Assembly: GCA_017389885.1 (NCBI GenBank)
Contig: JAFPDR010000168.1
Span: 1 to 16,755 of the forward strand
From: Kiritimatiellia bacterium
GTDB taxonomy: Bacteria > Verrucomicrobiota > Kiritimatiellia > RFP12 > UBA1067
Direction: 5' to 3'
DNA: 16,755 bases
Shown: positions 1-6,779 of the stretch, one piece after another
How the letters are laid out: each line of letters starts with the position of its first letter
Position numbering within the stretch: position 1 is the stretch's first letter
The notes under the pieces: generated by a model
Databases searched by the model: none
Told to the model about the DNA's origin: nothing
What the model saw: only the letters and a program-made list of their open reading frames with translations
Program-made: the position numbers and the translations under genes

Positions 1-60
1 CCATGGGTTTTGAGATTGGAAACAACCAGAACAACTTGCAAAAAACAACCTTGAAGAGGT

Positions 61-87
61 GCGCGGGCTAACATGCCCGCGCTTTTT
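61..87 (+). terminator. Intrinsic (Rho-independent) terminator of an upstream unit
   Basis: A perfect 8-bp G+C-only stem (GCGCGGGC at 61-68 with GCCCGCGC at 75-82) closes a six-base loop and is followed at once by five T (83-87). This is a textbook intrinsic terminator reading rightward. No A-run precedes the stem, so leftward termination is not indicated. It presumably ends a gene lying left of the window and insulates the pilus cluster that starts about 100 bases downstream. Confidence 0.9.
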
Positions 88-94
88 CTGCATC

Positions 95-111
95 ATCGCG
101 CGAAATGCGAT
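95..111. repeat. Short inverted repeat upstream of the pilus promoter
   Basis: ATCGC (95-99) and GCGAT (107-111) form a perfect 5-bp inverted repeat with a 7-base spacer. It lies just upstream of where the -35 region of the promoter at 137-145 would be. The position would suit a regulator-binding site, but arms of this length also occur by chance in G+C-rich DNA, so this is only a candidate operator. Confidence 0.25.
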
Positions 112-136
112 AGCTCCACATTTTTAACGAGAAATT

Positions 137-145
137 TGGTATAAT
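137..145 (+). promoter_or_regulatory. Extended -10 promoter of the tad/flp cluster
   Basis: TGGTATAAT contains a perfect TATAAT box (140-145) preceded by the TGn extension (137-139), which is the extended -10 class of sigma-70-type promoter. The best-spaced -35 region (about 116-122) is poor, which is common for extended -10 promoters. Transcription would start near 152, leaving a short leader of about 35 bases before the first pilin at 186. It lies between the terminator at 61-87 and the first gene, as expected for the main promoter of the cluster. A similar TGGTAAAAT element precedes the next unit at 16236-16244. Confidence 0.75.
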
Positions 146-185
146 AATAGCGGTCTGGCGGTTTGGCAAACGTAAGAGGTCAAAG

Positions 186-347
186 ATGAAAGCGAGAAAA
201 GGCATTTCGTTTCTTGAGTATGCGCTTCTGGCGGCGCTCGTCGGCATCGTCGGAGCCGTAGGCGTCATGAAGTACGGCAAGTCCATAAGCAACTTTTTCT
301 CGGCGCTCGGCGACAAGACGGCCGAGGTGACGCCCAAGACGAAGTAG
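186..347 (+). CDS. flp: Flp-type major pilin, first copy (53 aa)
   Basis: This is a class III (Flp) prepilin, the subunit polymerised into the pilus fibre. The 6-residue basic leader MKARKG ends in Gly6, the predicted cleavage site. The mature chain starts ISFLEYALLA, with Glu at +5 and Tyr at +6, the Flp signature, followed by a hydrophobic helix to about residue 29. A short polar tail (about residues 30-53) completes a mature protein of about 47 residues, normal for Flp. The ATG at 186 is preceded by AAGAGGT (174-180) five bases upstream. It is the first gene after the promoter and so is probably the most highly expressed. Processing would be by TadV (841-1335) and assembly by TadABC. Confidence 0.93.
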   Translation: MKARKGISFLEYALLAALVGIVGAVGVMKYGKSISNFFSALGDKTAEVTPKTK

Positions 348-405
348 CGCTCGGCAGGTTTCAAAACGTGGCCGGAAGGTCCGAAAACAAAAAAGGAAAA
401 AACAA

Positions 406-651
406 ATGAACAAGCAGAGCAAGTTCCGCGCCCGCAAGGGTGCAACATTCATCGAGTACGCGCTTCTCGCCGGACTCGTCGCCATCGTCGTCGCGGCCGC
501 GGCGATGTTCTTCGGCGACGACCTCAAGAAGCTCTTCTCGTCCGAGGGCGAACAGGCCAAGGCGGTCACGGAGAGCGTCAAGACCGTCGACCTCACCAAG
601 ACGCTGAAGGACGCCAACAACGGCGGCGGACAGCAGCAGAAGAATCCGTAA
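406..651 (+). CDS. flp: Flp-type major pilin, second copy (81 aa)
   Basis: This is a second class III prepilin. Its basic 12-residue leader ends RARKG, with cleavage predicted after Gly12. The mature N-terminus ATFIEYALLAG has Glu at +5 and Tyr at +6, followed by an Ala/Val-rich helix to about residue 35. It differs from the first copy mainly in a longer polar tail (about residues 36-81) ending in a Gly/Gln-rich stretch (GGGQQQKNP), so it would expose a larger, differently charged surface. The ATG at 406 follows AAAAGG (391-396) by nine bases. Paired flp genes are usual in tad loci, and often one copy dominates the fibre; the sequence does not show which one does here. Confidence 0.93.
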   Translation: MNKQSKFRARKGATFIEYALLAGLVAIVVAAAAMFFGDDLKKLFSSEGEQAKAVTESVKTVDLTKTLKDANNGGGQQQKNP

Positions 652-657
652 CCGGAT
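644..657 (+). promoter_or_regulatory. Possible translation-coupling hairpin at the flp2/third-prepilin junction
   Basis: ATCCG (644-648) and CGGAT (653-657) can pair as a 5-bp stem around a four-base loop. The structure spans the stop codon of the second pilin (649-651) and takes in the first two bases of the next ATG (656-658), whose own ribosome-binding site is weak. A ribosome finishing the second pilin would open it, so translation of the third prepilin could depend on that of the second. The stem is short and this role is an inference. Confidence 0.35.
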
Positions 658-841
658 GCTGAAGCGCTTCAGGCGGCGACTCGTGTCGGAACGGGCGAGC
701 GTGTATCTCGAATACGCGCTCGTGAGTTCCGTCACCATCGGAGTCGCCGTCCTGGCGTTCAATCCCGACAGCTGGTTCTTCAAGGGACTGGGGCTTGACT
801 ACGCCTTTCGCGAGATGATGATCAAGCTTCCGATATTCTGA
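656..841 (+). CDS. Short prepilin-like/pseudopilin protein (61 aa)
   Basis: This small inner-membrane pseudopilin candidate has a very basic leader (LKRFRRR) followed by SERASVYLEYALVSS, then a hydrophobic helix to about residue 35 and a short tail containing NPDSWFFKG. The class III pattern is clear: cleavage after Ala14 would place Glu19 at +5 and Tyr20 at +6. The -1 residue is Ala, not the Gly used by the two Flp pilins. The tail is unlike those of the Flp pilins. The start is four bases after the second pilin's stop and the stop shares one base with the ATG of tadV (TGATG), suggesting translational coupling. It could be a priming or minor pilin, and I know no named family for it. Confidence 0.8.
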   Translation: MLKRFRRRLVSERASVYLEYALVSSVTIGVAVLAFNPDSWFFKGLGLDYAFREMMIKLPIF

Positions 842-1335
842 TGCCGATAGTCTGGATAACTCTGCCTTTCATACTTGCCTTCGCCTGCTACGGCGAAATC
901 AGGGAGAGGCGCATCCCAAACTGGCTTACGCTGGGCGCGATTGCGCTTGGCCTTGGGGCGGCTGCCATAGAGGGCGGCGGCGAGGGGCTTGTCGATTCCG
1001 CTCTCGGGCTGGCACTTGCGGGGGGATTGTTCCTCCCGTTTTGTCTTCTCGGGGTCGTTGGCGGAGGAGACATGAAGCTCATGGCGGCGGTCGGCGCGAT
1101 AGTCGGTTGGCCGATGGCGCTGAGGGTCGTCTGCGATACCTGCATCGCCGGCGGGCTCATCGCCGTCGCGATGATGGCGTGGAAGGGCATGCTGCTCACG
1201 ACGCTCGCGAACGCGTTCCGGATAATCTTCGGGATGCCGCGCCGCAGCCAGGGCCTGAGGAATCCGCCGATGGTCCCGTACGCCCTCGCGATAACGATCG
1301 GCACCCTCGTTGCCGTGTTCGTCCAGGAGCTATAG
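841..1335 (+). CDS. tadV: Prepilin peptidase TadV/CpaA (A24 family, 164 aa)
   Basis: This polytopic inner-membrane aspartyl protease should remove the leaders of the Flp pilins and pseudopilins. Length (164 aa), multiple hydrophobic segments and two motifs support the A24/TadV assignment. Near the N-terminus CYGEIRERRIPN matches the D-(x)5-IPN box, and GVVGGGDMKL contains the GxGD motif with the second catalytic Asp at residue 77. The first catalytic Asp is replaced by Glu19 (codon GAA, 895-897): it sits exactly six residues before the Ile of IPN, where Asp is expected. Glu may keep activity, alter it or abolish it, and the sequence cannot decide. The ATG overlaps the preceding stop by one base. 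No second peptidase gene is present in the window. Confidence 0.93.
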   Translation: MPIVWITLPFILAFACYGEIRERRIPNWLTLGAIALGLGAAAIEGGGEGLVDSALGLALAGGLFLPFCLLGVVGGGDMKLMAAVGAIVGWPMALRVVCDTCIAGGLIAVAMMAWKGMLLTTLANAFRIIFGMPRRSQGLRNPPMVPYALAITIGTLVAVFVQEL

Positions 1336-1345
1336 GTGCGCACAC

Positions 1346-3925
1346 GTGTTCAAGTGGCTGACGAGAAACGACGGAAAGCGCGTTGAGCGCGCGAAGAGGC
1401 GGGTCGCCTCCCCGCGGGCCTCGGTGTTCACCGAGTTCGCCATCGTCATGCCCATCGTCGCGATGATCTGCAGCGCGATGATCGAGATCGTCGGCTTCTG
1501 GGACGCGCAGGTTATGGCGAACCACGCCGCGTGGCAGGTCGGGCGCATCGTCATGGTCCGCGGTTCCGACGGACTCGTCTTCTCCTCGTCGCTCGACCAG
1601 AAGTCCAAGACCGGCATCAAGGGCAGCAAGATGCCCGACGTCCTCAAGAAGATGCTGGGCGGGCTCGACACCGTGATAAAGGGCGCGAACAAGTTCAACA
1701 ACCGCGGCAACATAGCGACGATGTTCCTGATGTCCACCTGCGGCATAGGGTACTTCGGCGCGAGCCCGGGGCAGACGCTTTCGGACGGCTTCACGTCGCT
1801 GTGCAAGTCTGTCGTGACCGCGCTGACCGAAGACATCCCCAAGTGGATCAAGGAGGGGGTCAAGGCAAAGCTCCCGACCACTTCGAAGAGCGGCGAGAGC
1901 GGCATCGGCGCCTTTGTCCAGAACCTCGTCAACGGGATCGTGGACAAGATGACCGAGTGGGCGCTCAAGCCAATCGCGAACGGGATGCAGAAGCTGCTGC
2001 AGAAGGCTTTCGACTCGATCTTCGGCAAGGACGGCGCGAAAATAGACAGCCTCTTCAGCGGCAAGGGCGCCGCCGCGCGCTACGCGCGGCAGATGTACGG
2101 CGCGGCCTCGCGCATAGCGCGCGCGAAGGACAAGACGGGCAGGGAGGTGCTCGAAGTGACCGACATGGACGACTTGCAGGGCGGCTTCCTCTTCGCGAAG
2201 AACAGCAACCTCGGCCGCCTCGTGTATCCGCAGGTCTACGACAAGGAGGGCAAGAGCGACGGATACTTCGTGACGAACGCCCACGGCTGGCCTGCGAACA
2301 ACGGCGGCCTCGCCATGGTGCACGTCGAGGTCAACTGGCCGTACGAGAGCGGATGGCTCTTCCCCGTCGTCTCTGGATACGGCGCCGGCAAGTCGAAGGC
2401 CCCCGTCGCGAAGGGTCACAGCATGGTGTTCCCGCAGCCGGACATCCAGAACGAGCACCTCTACTCCGAGGGCGCGTCCGCCTACGACGAGGGCTCGTAC
2501 ACCAACAACGCCGCGATGGCCGATCTCGACGACCTCGCAAAGGAGATGAAGAACTACCTCAAGTTCGTCAAGTTCGGCATGAAGTACAGGATCTGCGCCG
2601 AAACGATCACGCTCGGAGACGACGACTGGTACGCGAAGTCCTGGAAGCGCTGCAAAGAACTGAAGGAGATGTGGGGGCTCGGGAAGGGTGAATGCGGCGG
2701 AGACTACGGTAGCTGCTGGAGCGCGATCACCGACGGCAAGGCGCAGGATGCGTATCTCTCCGACCTCAACGGCTATTTCAGTCCGGCGAGCTACCGCTAC
2801 CGCGACTACTTCTACTGGGACGGCGAGGTTCCCTGGGAGAAGCCGTTCAACTACCAGCGCGAAGAGGTGCTGAGGCATCACAGGCGGTACATGCCGAGCA
2901 TCGCGTACAGCAACGGCAACTCCCAGTTCGGCGCGTGGTTCGCGCAGAACAAGTCGCTCACATGCGACGACTCCACATACAACTGGTTCGTCTCCGGACA
3001 GAGCGCATTCCTCTCCATAGCCAACGGCATCGGAAAAAACGCGGCGGCTCTTTCGTCCGCGTTCGGCCCCGGGAAGTTCGACTCGAACAAGGCCGTGTCA
3101 CAGATCATCGCCTTCGCCTCCCGCAACAAGGTGAATGTGCCAAACATGGTGAAATGGACCGAGGGCGCGGACCTTGCCGCGTGGACGCAGAAGGAGAAGG
3201 AGCTTCAGAAGGCCGCAGAGAAGGCGGACAAGTCGTTCGCCGTGATAAAGAGCCTCATCGAGCGGGAGATACACGACATAGAGGACATCGAGAACGGCAA
3301 CGCGAACTGGACGGGCGACGAGGGAGATCCCGTGTACGATCCGTCGGACGAGGCCGCGATGAAGGATCCGAAGGCCCTGGCGAAGAAGGCCCGCGAGAAG
3401 TGGGCCACAATGAAGAAGAACCTCAAGAAGAAGCTCGGCGAGGTCGATGCGGCGGCCGTGGCGCTGCGCGACGAGTGGAACGCCTATGTCAACGCGGCGA
3501 ACAAGTTCAAGCAGGACCGGCAGCAGTGCGTCGTCGACGGCTATGTGGACGCATGCATCAAGCTGATGGCGAAGAGAAGGAGCATGTCGGTGCTGGACGC
3601 GGCGCACGACGCGTCGTTCAAGTTCCCGAAGGACTGCGTCGCCTACGACATCGTCAAGAGCACGGCCGACATGCGCGCGAAGGCGGAAAGCTACATGAAG
3701 AAGGCGGACGAGGCGTACCAGCGGGAGGTAGAGTACGGCGCCCTGCTCGGGCTGGCGAGCGCGAGCCGCGCCGAGAAGGATGGCAAGTCGATCGACCAGA
3801 TCGTGGATGCCGCGGACGGCATTGACGACGACAAGCCCGGCTCGCTCTCCGCAGGCAGCGACACCGGCAAGATCATCGACAAAGACCGCCAGGAATATTC
3901 GGGAGGCGAGTGGAAATGGAAGTGA
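1346..3925 (+). CDS. Giant TadE-like pseudopilin with large extracellular region (859 aa)
   Basis: The N-terminus is that of a TadE-like protein: basic residues, then SPRASVFTEFAIVMPIVAM with Glu30 at +5 if cut after Ala25, then one membrane helix (about 26-50). Family members are usually only 150-250 residues; this one is 859. Residues about 51-360 contain a TadE-like helix (FWDAQVMANHAAWQVGR) and a beta-type stretch (VHVEVNWPYESGWLFP). A Tyr/Trp-rich region lies at about 410-590. Residues about 610-810 are Lys/Glu/Ala-rich and probably helical or coiled coil. Ten Cys lie outside the membrane helix, compatible with disulfides. I chose GTG at 1346, nine bases after AGG (1334-1336), because it gives a leader like its paralogs' and avoids a long overlap with tadV. 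Role (minor pilin, tip or adhesin) is inferred. Confidence 0.85.
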   Translation: MFKWLTRNDGKRVERAKRRVASPRASVFTEFAIVMPIVAMICSAMIEIVGFWDAQVMANHAAWQVGRIVMVRGSDGLVFSSSLDQKSKTGIKGSKMPDVLKKMLGGLDTVIKGANKFNNRGNIATMFLMSTCGIGYFGASPGQTLSDGFTSLCKSVVTALTEDIPKWIKEGVKAKLPTTSKSGESGIGAFVQNLVNGIVDKMTEWALKPIANGMQKLLQKAFDSIFGKDGAKIDSLFSGKGAAARYARQMYGAASRIARAKDKTGREVLEVTDMDDLQGGFLFAKNSNLGRLVYPQVYDKEGKSDGYFVTNAHGWPANNGGLAMVHVEVNWPYESGWLFPVVSGYGAGKSKAPVAKGHSMVFPQPDIQNEHLYSEGASAYDEGSYTNNAAMADLDDLAKEMKNYLKFVKFGMKYRICAETITLGDDDWYAKSWKRCKELKEMWGLGKGECGGDYGSCWSAITDGKAQDAYLSDLNGYFSPASYRYRDYFYWDGEVPWEKPFNYQREEVLRHHRRYMPSIAYSNGNSQFGAWFAQNKSLTCDDSTYNWFVSGQSAFLSIANGIGKNAAALSSAFGPGKFDSNKAVSQIIAFASRNKVNVPNMVKWTEGADLAAWTQKEKELQKAAEKADKSFAVIKSLIEREIHDIEDIENGNANWTGDEGDPVYDPSDEAAMKDPKALAKKAREKWATMKKNLKKKLGEVDAAAVALRDEWNAYVNAANKFKQDRQQCVVDGYVDACIKLMAKRRSMSVLDAAHDASFKFPKDCVAYDIVKSTADMRAKAESYMKKADEAYQREVEYGALLGLASASRAEKDGKSIDQIVDAADGIDDDKPGSLSAGSDTGKIIDKDRQEYSGGEWKWK

Positions 3926-3936
3926 ACGGAGATCTA

Positions 3937-5097
3937 ATGCTCTCACGGCTATCCTCCGAGCGCGGGAGCGTCGGCGTCGTGGTGGCGCTCGTCATCTTCG
4001 TCGTCATGGGGATGCTCACGATGACGTGGAACACCGCGCAGCTCTCCAAGGCGAAGATGCGGCTCCAGAACGCCGCGGACTCCGCCGCGCTCGCGCACGC
4101 CGTCTGGCAGGCGCGCGGCATGAACGTCGTCCAGAACATAAACGACGAGATGTACGAGGCGCTCTCGCTCGCCGCCAAGCTGAGGAGCGTCGCGAGGGTG
4201 ATAGAGCCGATCGCGATCGCCTTCGACGCTGCGGCCAACGCGCCGTTCGTCGGAATCATCTTCAAGGGGCTCGCCATCGCTGCGCACACGATCGGCATAC
4301 TAACGGGAGGAACGGCGGGATGGCTCGCCGCCCGAATATGCAACATGTTCCTTAAGTACATAGCGAAGATATACGTCTACGGCTCGGCGCTCTTAGGCGT
4401 GTGGAACGCCCAGCAGCTTGCGGCCGACAACGAGGCGGACCCGCTGGCGACGCTGAACACGTCGTCCAGTTCGGGCGACCCGAACACGTGGCACTTCGGC
4501 ATATACGCGCTCGGGCTTTCGTGGCCGCTCAAGGACGCGTTCATGCTCCCGCTCGAGGAGTCCGCGAAGAGCGAGGTCGGCAAGTCCCCGTGGAAGGAGG
4601 GCGAGATCAAGATATTCGAGAAGTCGACAAGTCCGTGGAAGGCGATATACAGCTTCACCGGGGCCGGCAAGGCGTGGGAGATAAAGCCGTACGTCTCCAA
4701 GCGCGGCAGCAAGGAGGGGATAAAAGTCGAGGAGAAGAAGGACAAGGAAGGGAAGAAGACGACCGAGGTGGACGACAACGGCGTGCTGCCGGGTCCGACG
4801 ATGTGGATCGCCTTCAAGCTCGGCGGGAACATCCAGACGCTGCCTCTGGACGGATTCTGGAACTCAGGCGACAAGGACCGCTGGACGCACAAGCTGCCGA
4901 TGTTCGCCGTCGCGGCGGCGCAGTGCGTGACGGGCGACGTCATACCGCATTCGAAGAAGATCGAGAGCGGCAAGACGAACCAGCGTCCGTCCGGCTTCGG
5001 CGTCGGCGCGACGGCGAAGCTCGTGCCGGTGTCGGAGGTGTTCTACAAGATGGGCAAGGCCGGTGGATATGTGGTCGATGCGTTGATTTACCACTGA
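3937..5097 (+). CDS. TadG-like pilus assembly protein (386 aa)
   Basis: The N-terminus matches the TadE/TadG-like family: short basic leader LSRLSSERG, a membrane helix (about 11-32), then the hallmark KMRLQNAADSAALAHA, close to the usual RLQNAADAAALA. Next comes ARGMNVVQNINDEMYEAL, recalling the Asn-rich segment of TadG-like proteins. A hydrophobic stretch lies at about 101-157, and the remainder is a polar, probably exported domain. I see no von Willebrand A MIDAS motif, so it is not a full-length classical TadG. No Glu occurs at +5 of the leader, as is common in TadG. ATG 3937 follows GGAG (3928-3931) by five bases. ATG 3916, overlapping the preceding stop, also has GGAGG upstream (3902-3906) and would add seven residues. 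Confidence 0.82.
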   Translation: MLSRLSSERGSVGVVVALVIFVVMGMLTMTWNTAQLSKAKMRLQNAADSAALAHAVWQARGMNVVQNINDEMYEALSLAAKLRSVARVIEPIAIAFDAAANAPFVGIIFKGLAIAAHTIGILTGGTAGWLAARICNMFLKYIAKIYVYGSALLGVWNAQQLAADNEADPLATLNTSSSSGDPNTWHFGIYALGLSWPLKDAFMLPLEESAKSEVGKSPWKEGEIKIFEKSTSPWKAIYSFTGAGKAWEIKPYVSKRGSKEGIKVEEKKDKEGKKTTEVDDNGVLPGPTMWIAFKLGGNIQTLPLDGFWNSGDKDRWTHKLPMFAVAAAQCVTGDVIPHSKKIESGKTNQRPSGFGVGATAKLVPVSEVFYKMGKAGGYVVDALIYH

Positions 5098-5128
5098 AAG
5101 GTTGAAAAGTTGAACAAGGTGAAAGAGG
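5096..5128 (+). repeat. Purine-rich degenerate tandem repeat between tadG-like and tadE
   Basis: Four 8-9 base units run end to end: GAAAGGTT, GAAAAGTT, GAACAAGGT and GAAAGAGG (5096-5128). They fill the gap between the TadG-like stop and the TadE ATG at 5134. The last unit supplies that gene's ribosome-binding site. The sequence is markedly less G+C-rich than the flanking genes. It may be a low-complexity spacer without further function. Confidence 0.5.
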
Positions 5129-5133
5129 AAAGC

Positions 5134-5916
5134 ATGGCGAAGAAGCTGAGGAGACGGCTCGCGGGGGAGCGGGCGGCCGTCATGCTCGAGTTCGCCTTCG
5201 TGGCGCCGCTGGTCGTCATGACCGTGGCGTTCGCCGCCGACTTCACCCGCATCCTCCGCACCGAGCAGCAGCTCGAGATCGCGACGCGCCTCGCCGCGGA
5301 CGTAGAGGCCCACATGGCGAACTACTACGGGAAGGATCCGTGTCCGAGCTCCGCCGCGAAGCGGGTCGCGAAGTTCTATCTCGCGGACGTCGCGGAAGTC
5401 GTCGAAAGCACGGACGACGTCTACATAAAGGGCTCGTGCCGCGTCATAAAGAATCCGGTGTCGTACGCAGTGGACAAGGTGCGCGCCTTCCTCGACGGGA
5501 GCATGTTCCAGGACAGCAACGTATTCCTCAAGCTTGTCGGCAAGATACTCGGCGGATTGATGAACTTCATAACGTTCGGCACGCTCGACTATGTCCTAGA
5601 CGTTGTTCCGCACGACCGCGAGGTCATGATGACGACGGCGGTGTACATTCCGACCGTCCTTCCCGCAGGGGCGTACGGATGGCTCGGCATAGCCGGACAC
5701 GAACGGGGGAAGATAGGCGTCGGGCAGTTCACTGCAGACCTCGAGGGCGGAGCTGCGGCGACGGCGTGGAACCTCAAGGTCAATCCGGCGAAGCGCCACC
5801 GCGTGTACTGCCACATGCCGGTTGTGGATTCCGTACCGATCGCGCCGCAGACATACGTCAGGAAGTTCAAGGCGTGGTGCGCCAAGCAGCCTTTCCTGAA
5901 AGGACTCGTGAAATGA
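5134..5916 (+). CDS. tadE: TadE-like pseudopilin (260 aa)
   Basis: This is the conventional TadE-like protein of the cluster. A basic leader (AKKLRRRLAGERA) precedes AVMLEFAFVAPLVVMTVAF, with Glu19 at +5 and Phe20 at +6 if cleaved after Ala14, and one membrane helix (about 15-35). The TadE helix follows (LRTEQQLEIATRLAADVEAH), then a periplasmic region with four Cys (in DPCP, GSCR, VYCH and AWCA), an even number compatible with disulfides. TadE is known in other tad systems as a pseudopilin processed by TadV and needed for pilus formation. ATG 5134 is preceded by GAGG (5125-5128) five bases upstream. A TTG at 5110 in frame is possible but less convincing. The stop overlaps the next ATG (ATGA). 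Confidence 0.85.
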   Translation: MAKKLRRRLAGERAAVMLEFAFVAPLVVMTVAFAADFTRILRTEQQLEIATRLAADVEAHMANYYGKDPCPSSAAKRVAKFYLADVAEVVESTDDVYIKGSCRVIKNPVSYAVDKVRAFLDGSMFQDSNVFLKLVGKILGGLMNFITFGTLDYVLDVVPHDREVMMTTAVYIPTVLPAGAYGWLGIAGHERGKIGVGQFTADLEGGAAATAWNLKVNPAKRHRVYCHMPVVDSVPIAPQTYVRKFKAWCAKQPFLKGLVK

Positions 5917-6779
5917 GGGAGAAGCTTGCCAGAACAGTCCTTTCGCTGCTCGCCGTGCTCGCGGCAGTCTTCGCGTTCCGCTGGACGGTGCGCACGGCCC
6001 TTACGCGGGTGTACAGGGCGGAGAGCACAGTGCGTCCGCTCGAGGTCGCGGTGGAGCCGGCGGACAAGGTGCACGACCTCGCGGCTCTCGTCCCGAAGGA
6101 GCTCGAGGTCAACATCGCGGGGCTTTCCGTGCGCAGGCGCGCGGAGCGGATGCACATGCCGTATGCGCTCGCCGTGGACATGGCGGAGCAGAAGGCGCTG
6201 AGCGCAGGTTGGGAGAGGCTGGACGACGAGAATGCGCTCGAGCTGAAGAATCTTTCGGGGATGGAGCGCGTGTACAAGACGCCGGAGGGGTCCATTGTCC
6301 TCAGGGAGATCAGGCCGGTAGTAGGCGACGATTCGCTGATGGAGGACTTCGTCGTCCCGGCGGAACTCGTTCCGTCCGAAGGCGAGACGGTGACGCCCGA
6401 CATCCTCGCGCGGCGCTCGGCGAGGCACGTGAAGGACATGATGCCGGCCGTGGTGCGCGACGTCGTGGTGGGGAGTCCGCTCCTCACGGAGCTCGTCGAG
6501 CGCGGCGAAGGCGCCGCGTTCATCGTGCACTGCGTCGCCGACATGTCCGCGAAGTCGGCGGAGAAGGCCGTGGAGGACGCGGCGGGGAAACATGGATGGA
6601 CCGAGGCGCGGCTTCCGAACGCCCCGGACGGCGCGCCGAAGTCCGGCTGGACGAAGCAGAACCTGACCATGCACTTCGAGGCCGTGCAGCGTCCGGGCGG
6701 CTTCGAATGCGACGTCGACTACCGCTTTACCGACGACGAGGCCTACATTTCAAAGAAAGGAAAGACAAATGAAGACTGA
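5913..6779 (+). CDS. Unrecognised membrane-anchored protein in the pilus cluster (288 aa)
   Basis: I do not recognise this protein. It has a basic N-terminus (MREKLAR), one hydrophobic helix (about 8-26) that could be an anchor or uncleaved signal, and a charged, probably periplasmic body with only two Cys. Two segments look alike: about residues 88-134 and 215-262. Both run from an Ala/Glu-rich helix to a Gly-Trp pair (ALSAGWERL; GKHGWTEARL), then a Lys-Thr or Trp-Thr-Lys step and a strand ending in Arg-Pro, suggesting an internal duplication. The ATG shares four bases with the tadE stop (ATGA) and follows AAAGGA (5899-5904) by eight bases. Its end overlaps cpaB by 11 bases. This tight coupling implies a role with TadE or CpaB in the periplasm. 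Confidence 0.8.
   Translation: MREKLARTVLSLLAVLAAVFAFRWTVRTALTRVYRAESTVRPLEVAVEPADKVHDLAALVPKELEVNIAGLSVRRRAERMHMPYALAVDMAEQKALSAGWERLDDENALELKNLSGMERVYKTPEGSIVLREIRPVVGDDSLMEDFVVPAELVPSEGETVTPDILARRSARHVKDMMPAVVRDVVVGSPLLTELVERGEGAAFIVHCVADMSAKSAEKAVEDAAGKHGWTEARLPNAPDGAPKSGWTKQNLTMHFEAVQRPGGFECDVDYRFTDDEAYISKKGKTNED

Noticed and set aside
3..71. Short frame from ATG at 3 to a stop at 69-71, overlapping the terminator stem
   Set aside because: It is 22 codons, Asn/Gln-rich and without family resemblance, and its end lies in the terminator. It could be the tail of an upstream gene, but 70 bases are too few to tell.
348..405. Regulatory hairpin between the two Flp pilins
   Set aside because: Only a 4-bp stem (CGGA/TCCG with a three-base loop) is available and no U-run follows; too weak to support as an attenuator or processing site.
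1196..2881. Minus-strand open frame of 561 codons opposite tadV and the giant TadE-like gene
   Set aside because: It is a shadow of the + strand genes: no ribosome-binding site, no domain, and it crosses two supported genes.
5340..5912. Upstream extension of the gene starting at 5913
   Set aside because: The extension overlaps tadE in another frame and is Arg/His-rich. ATG 5913 has a ribosome-binding site and the typical ATGA overlap, and starts directly at a membrane helix.
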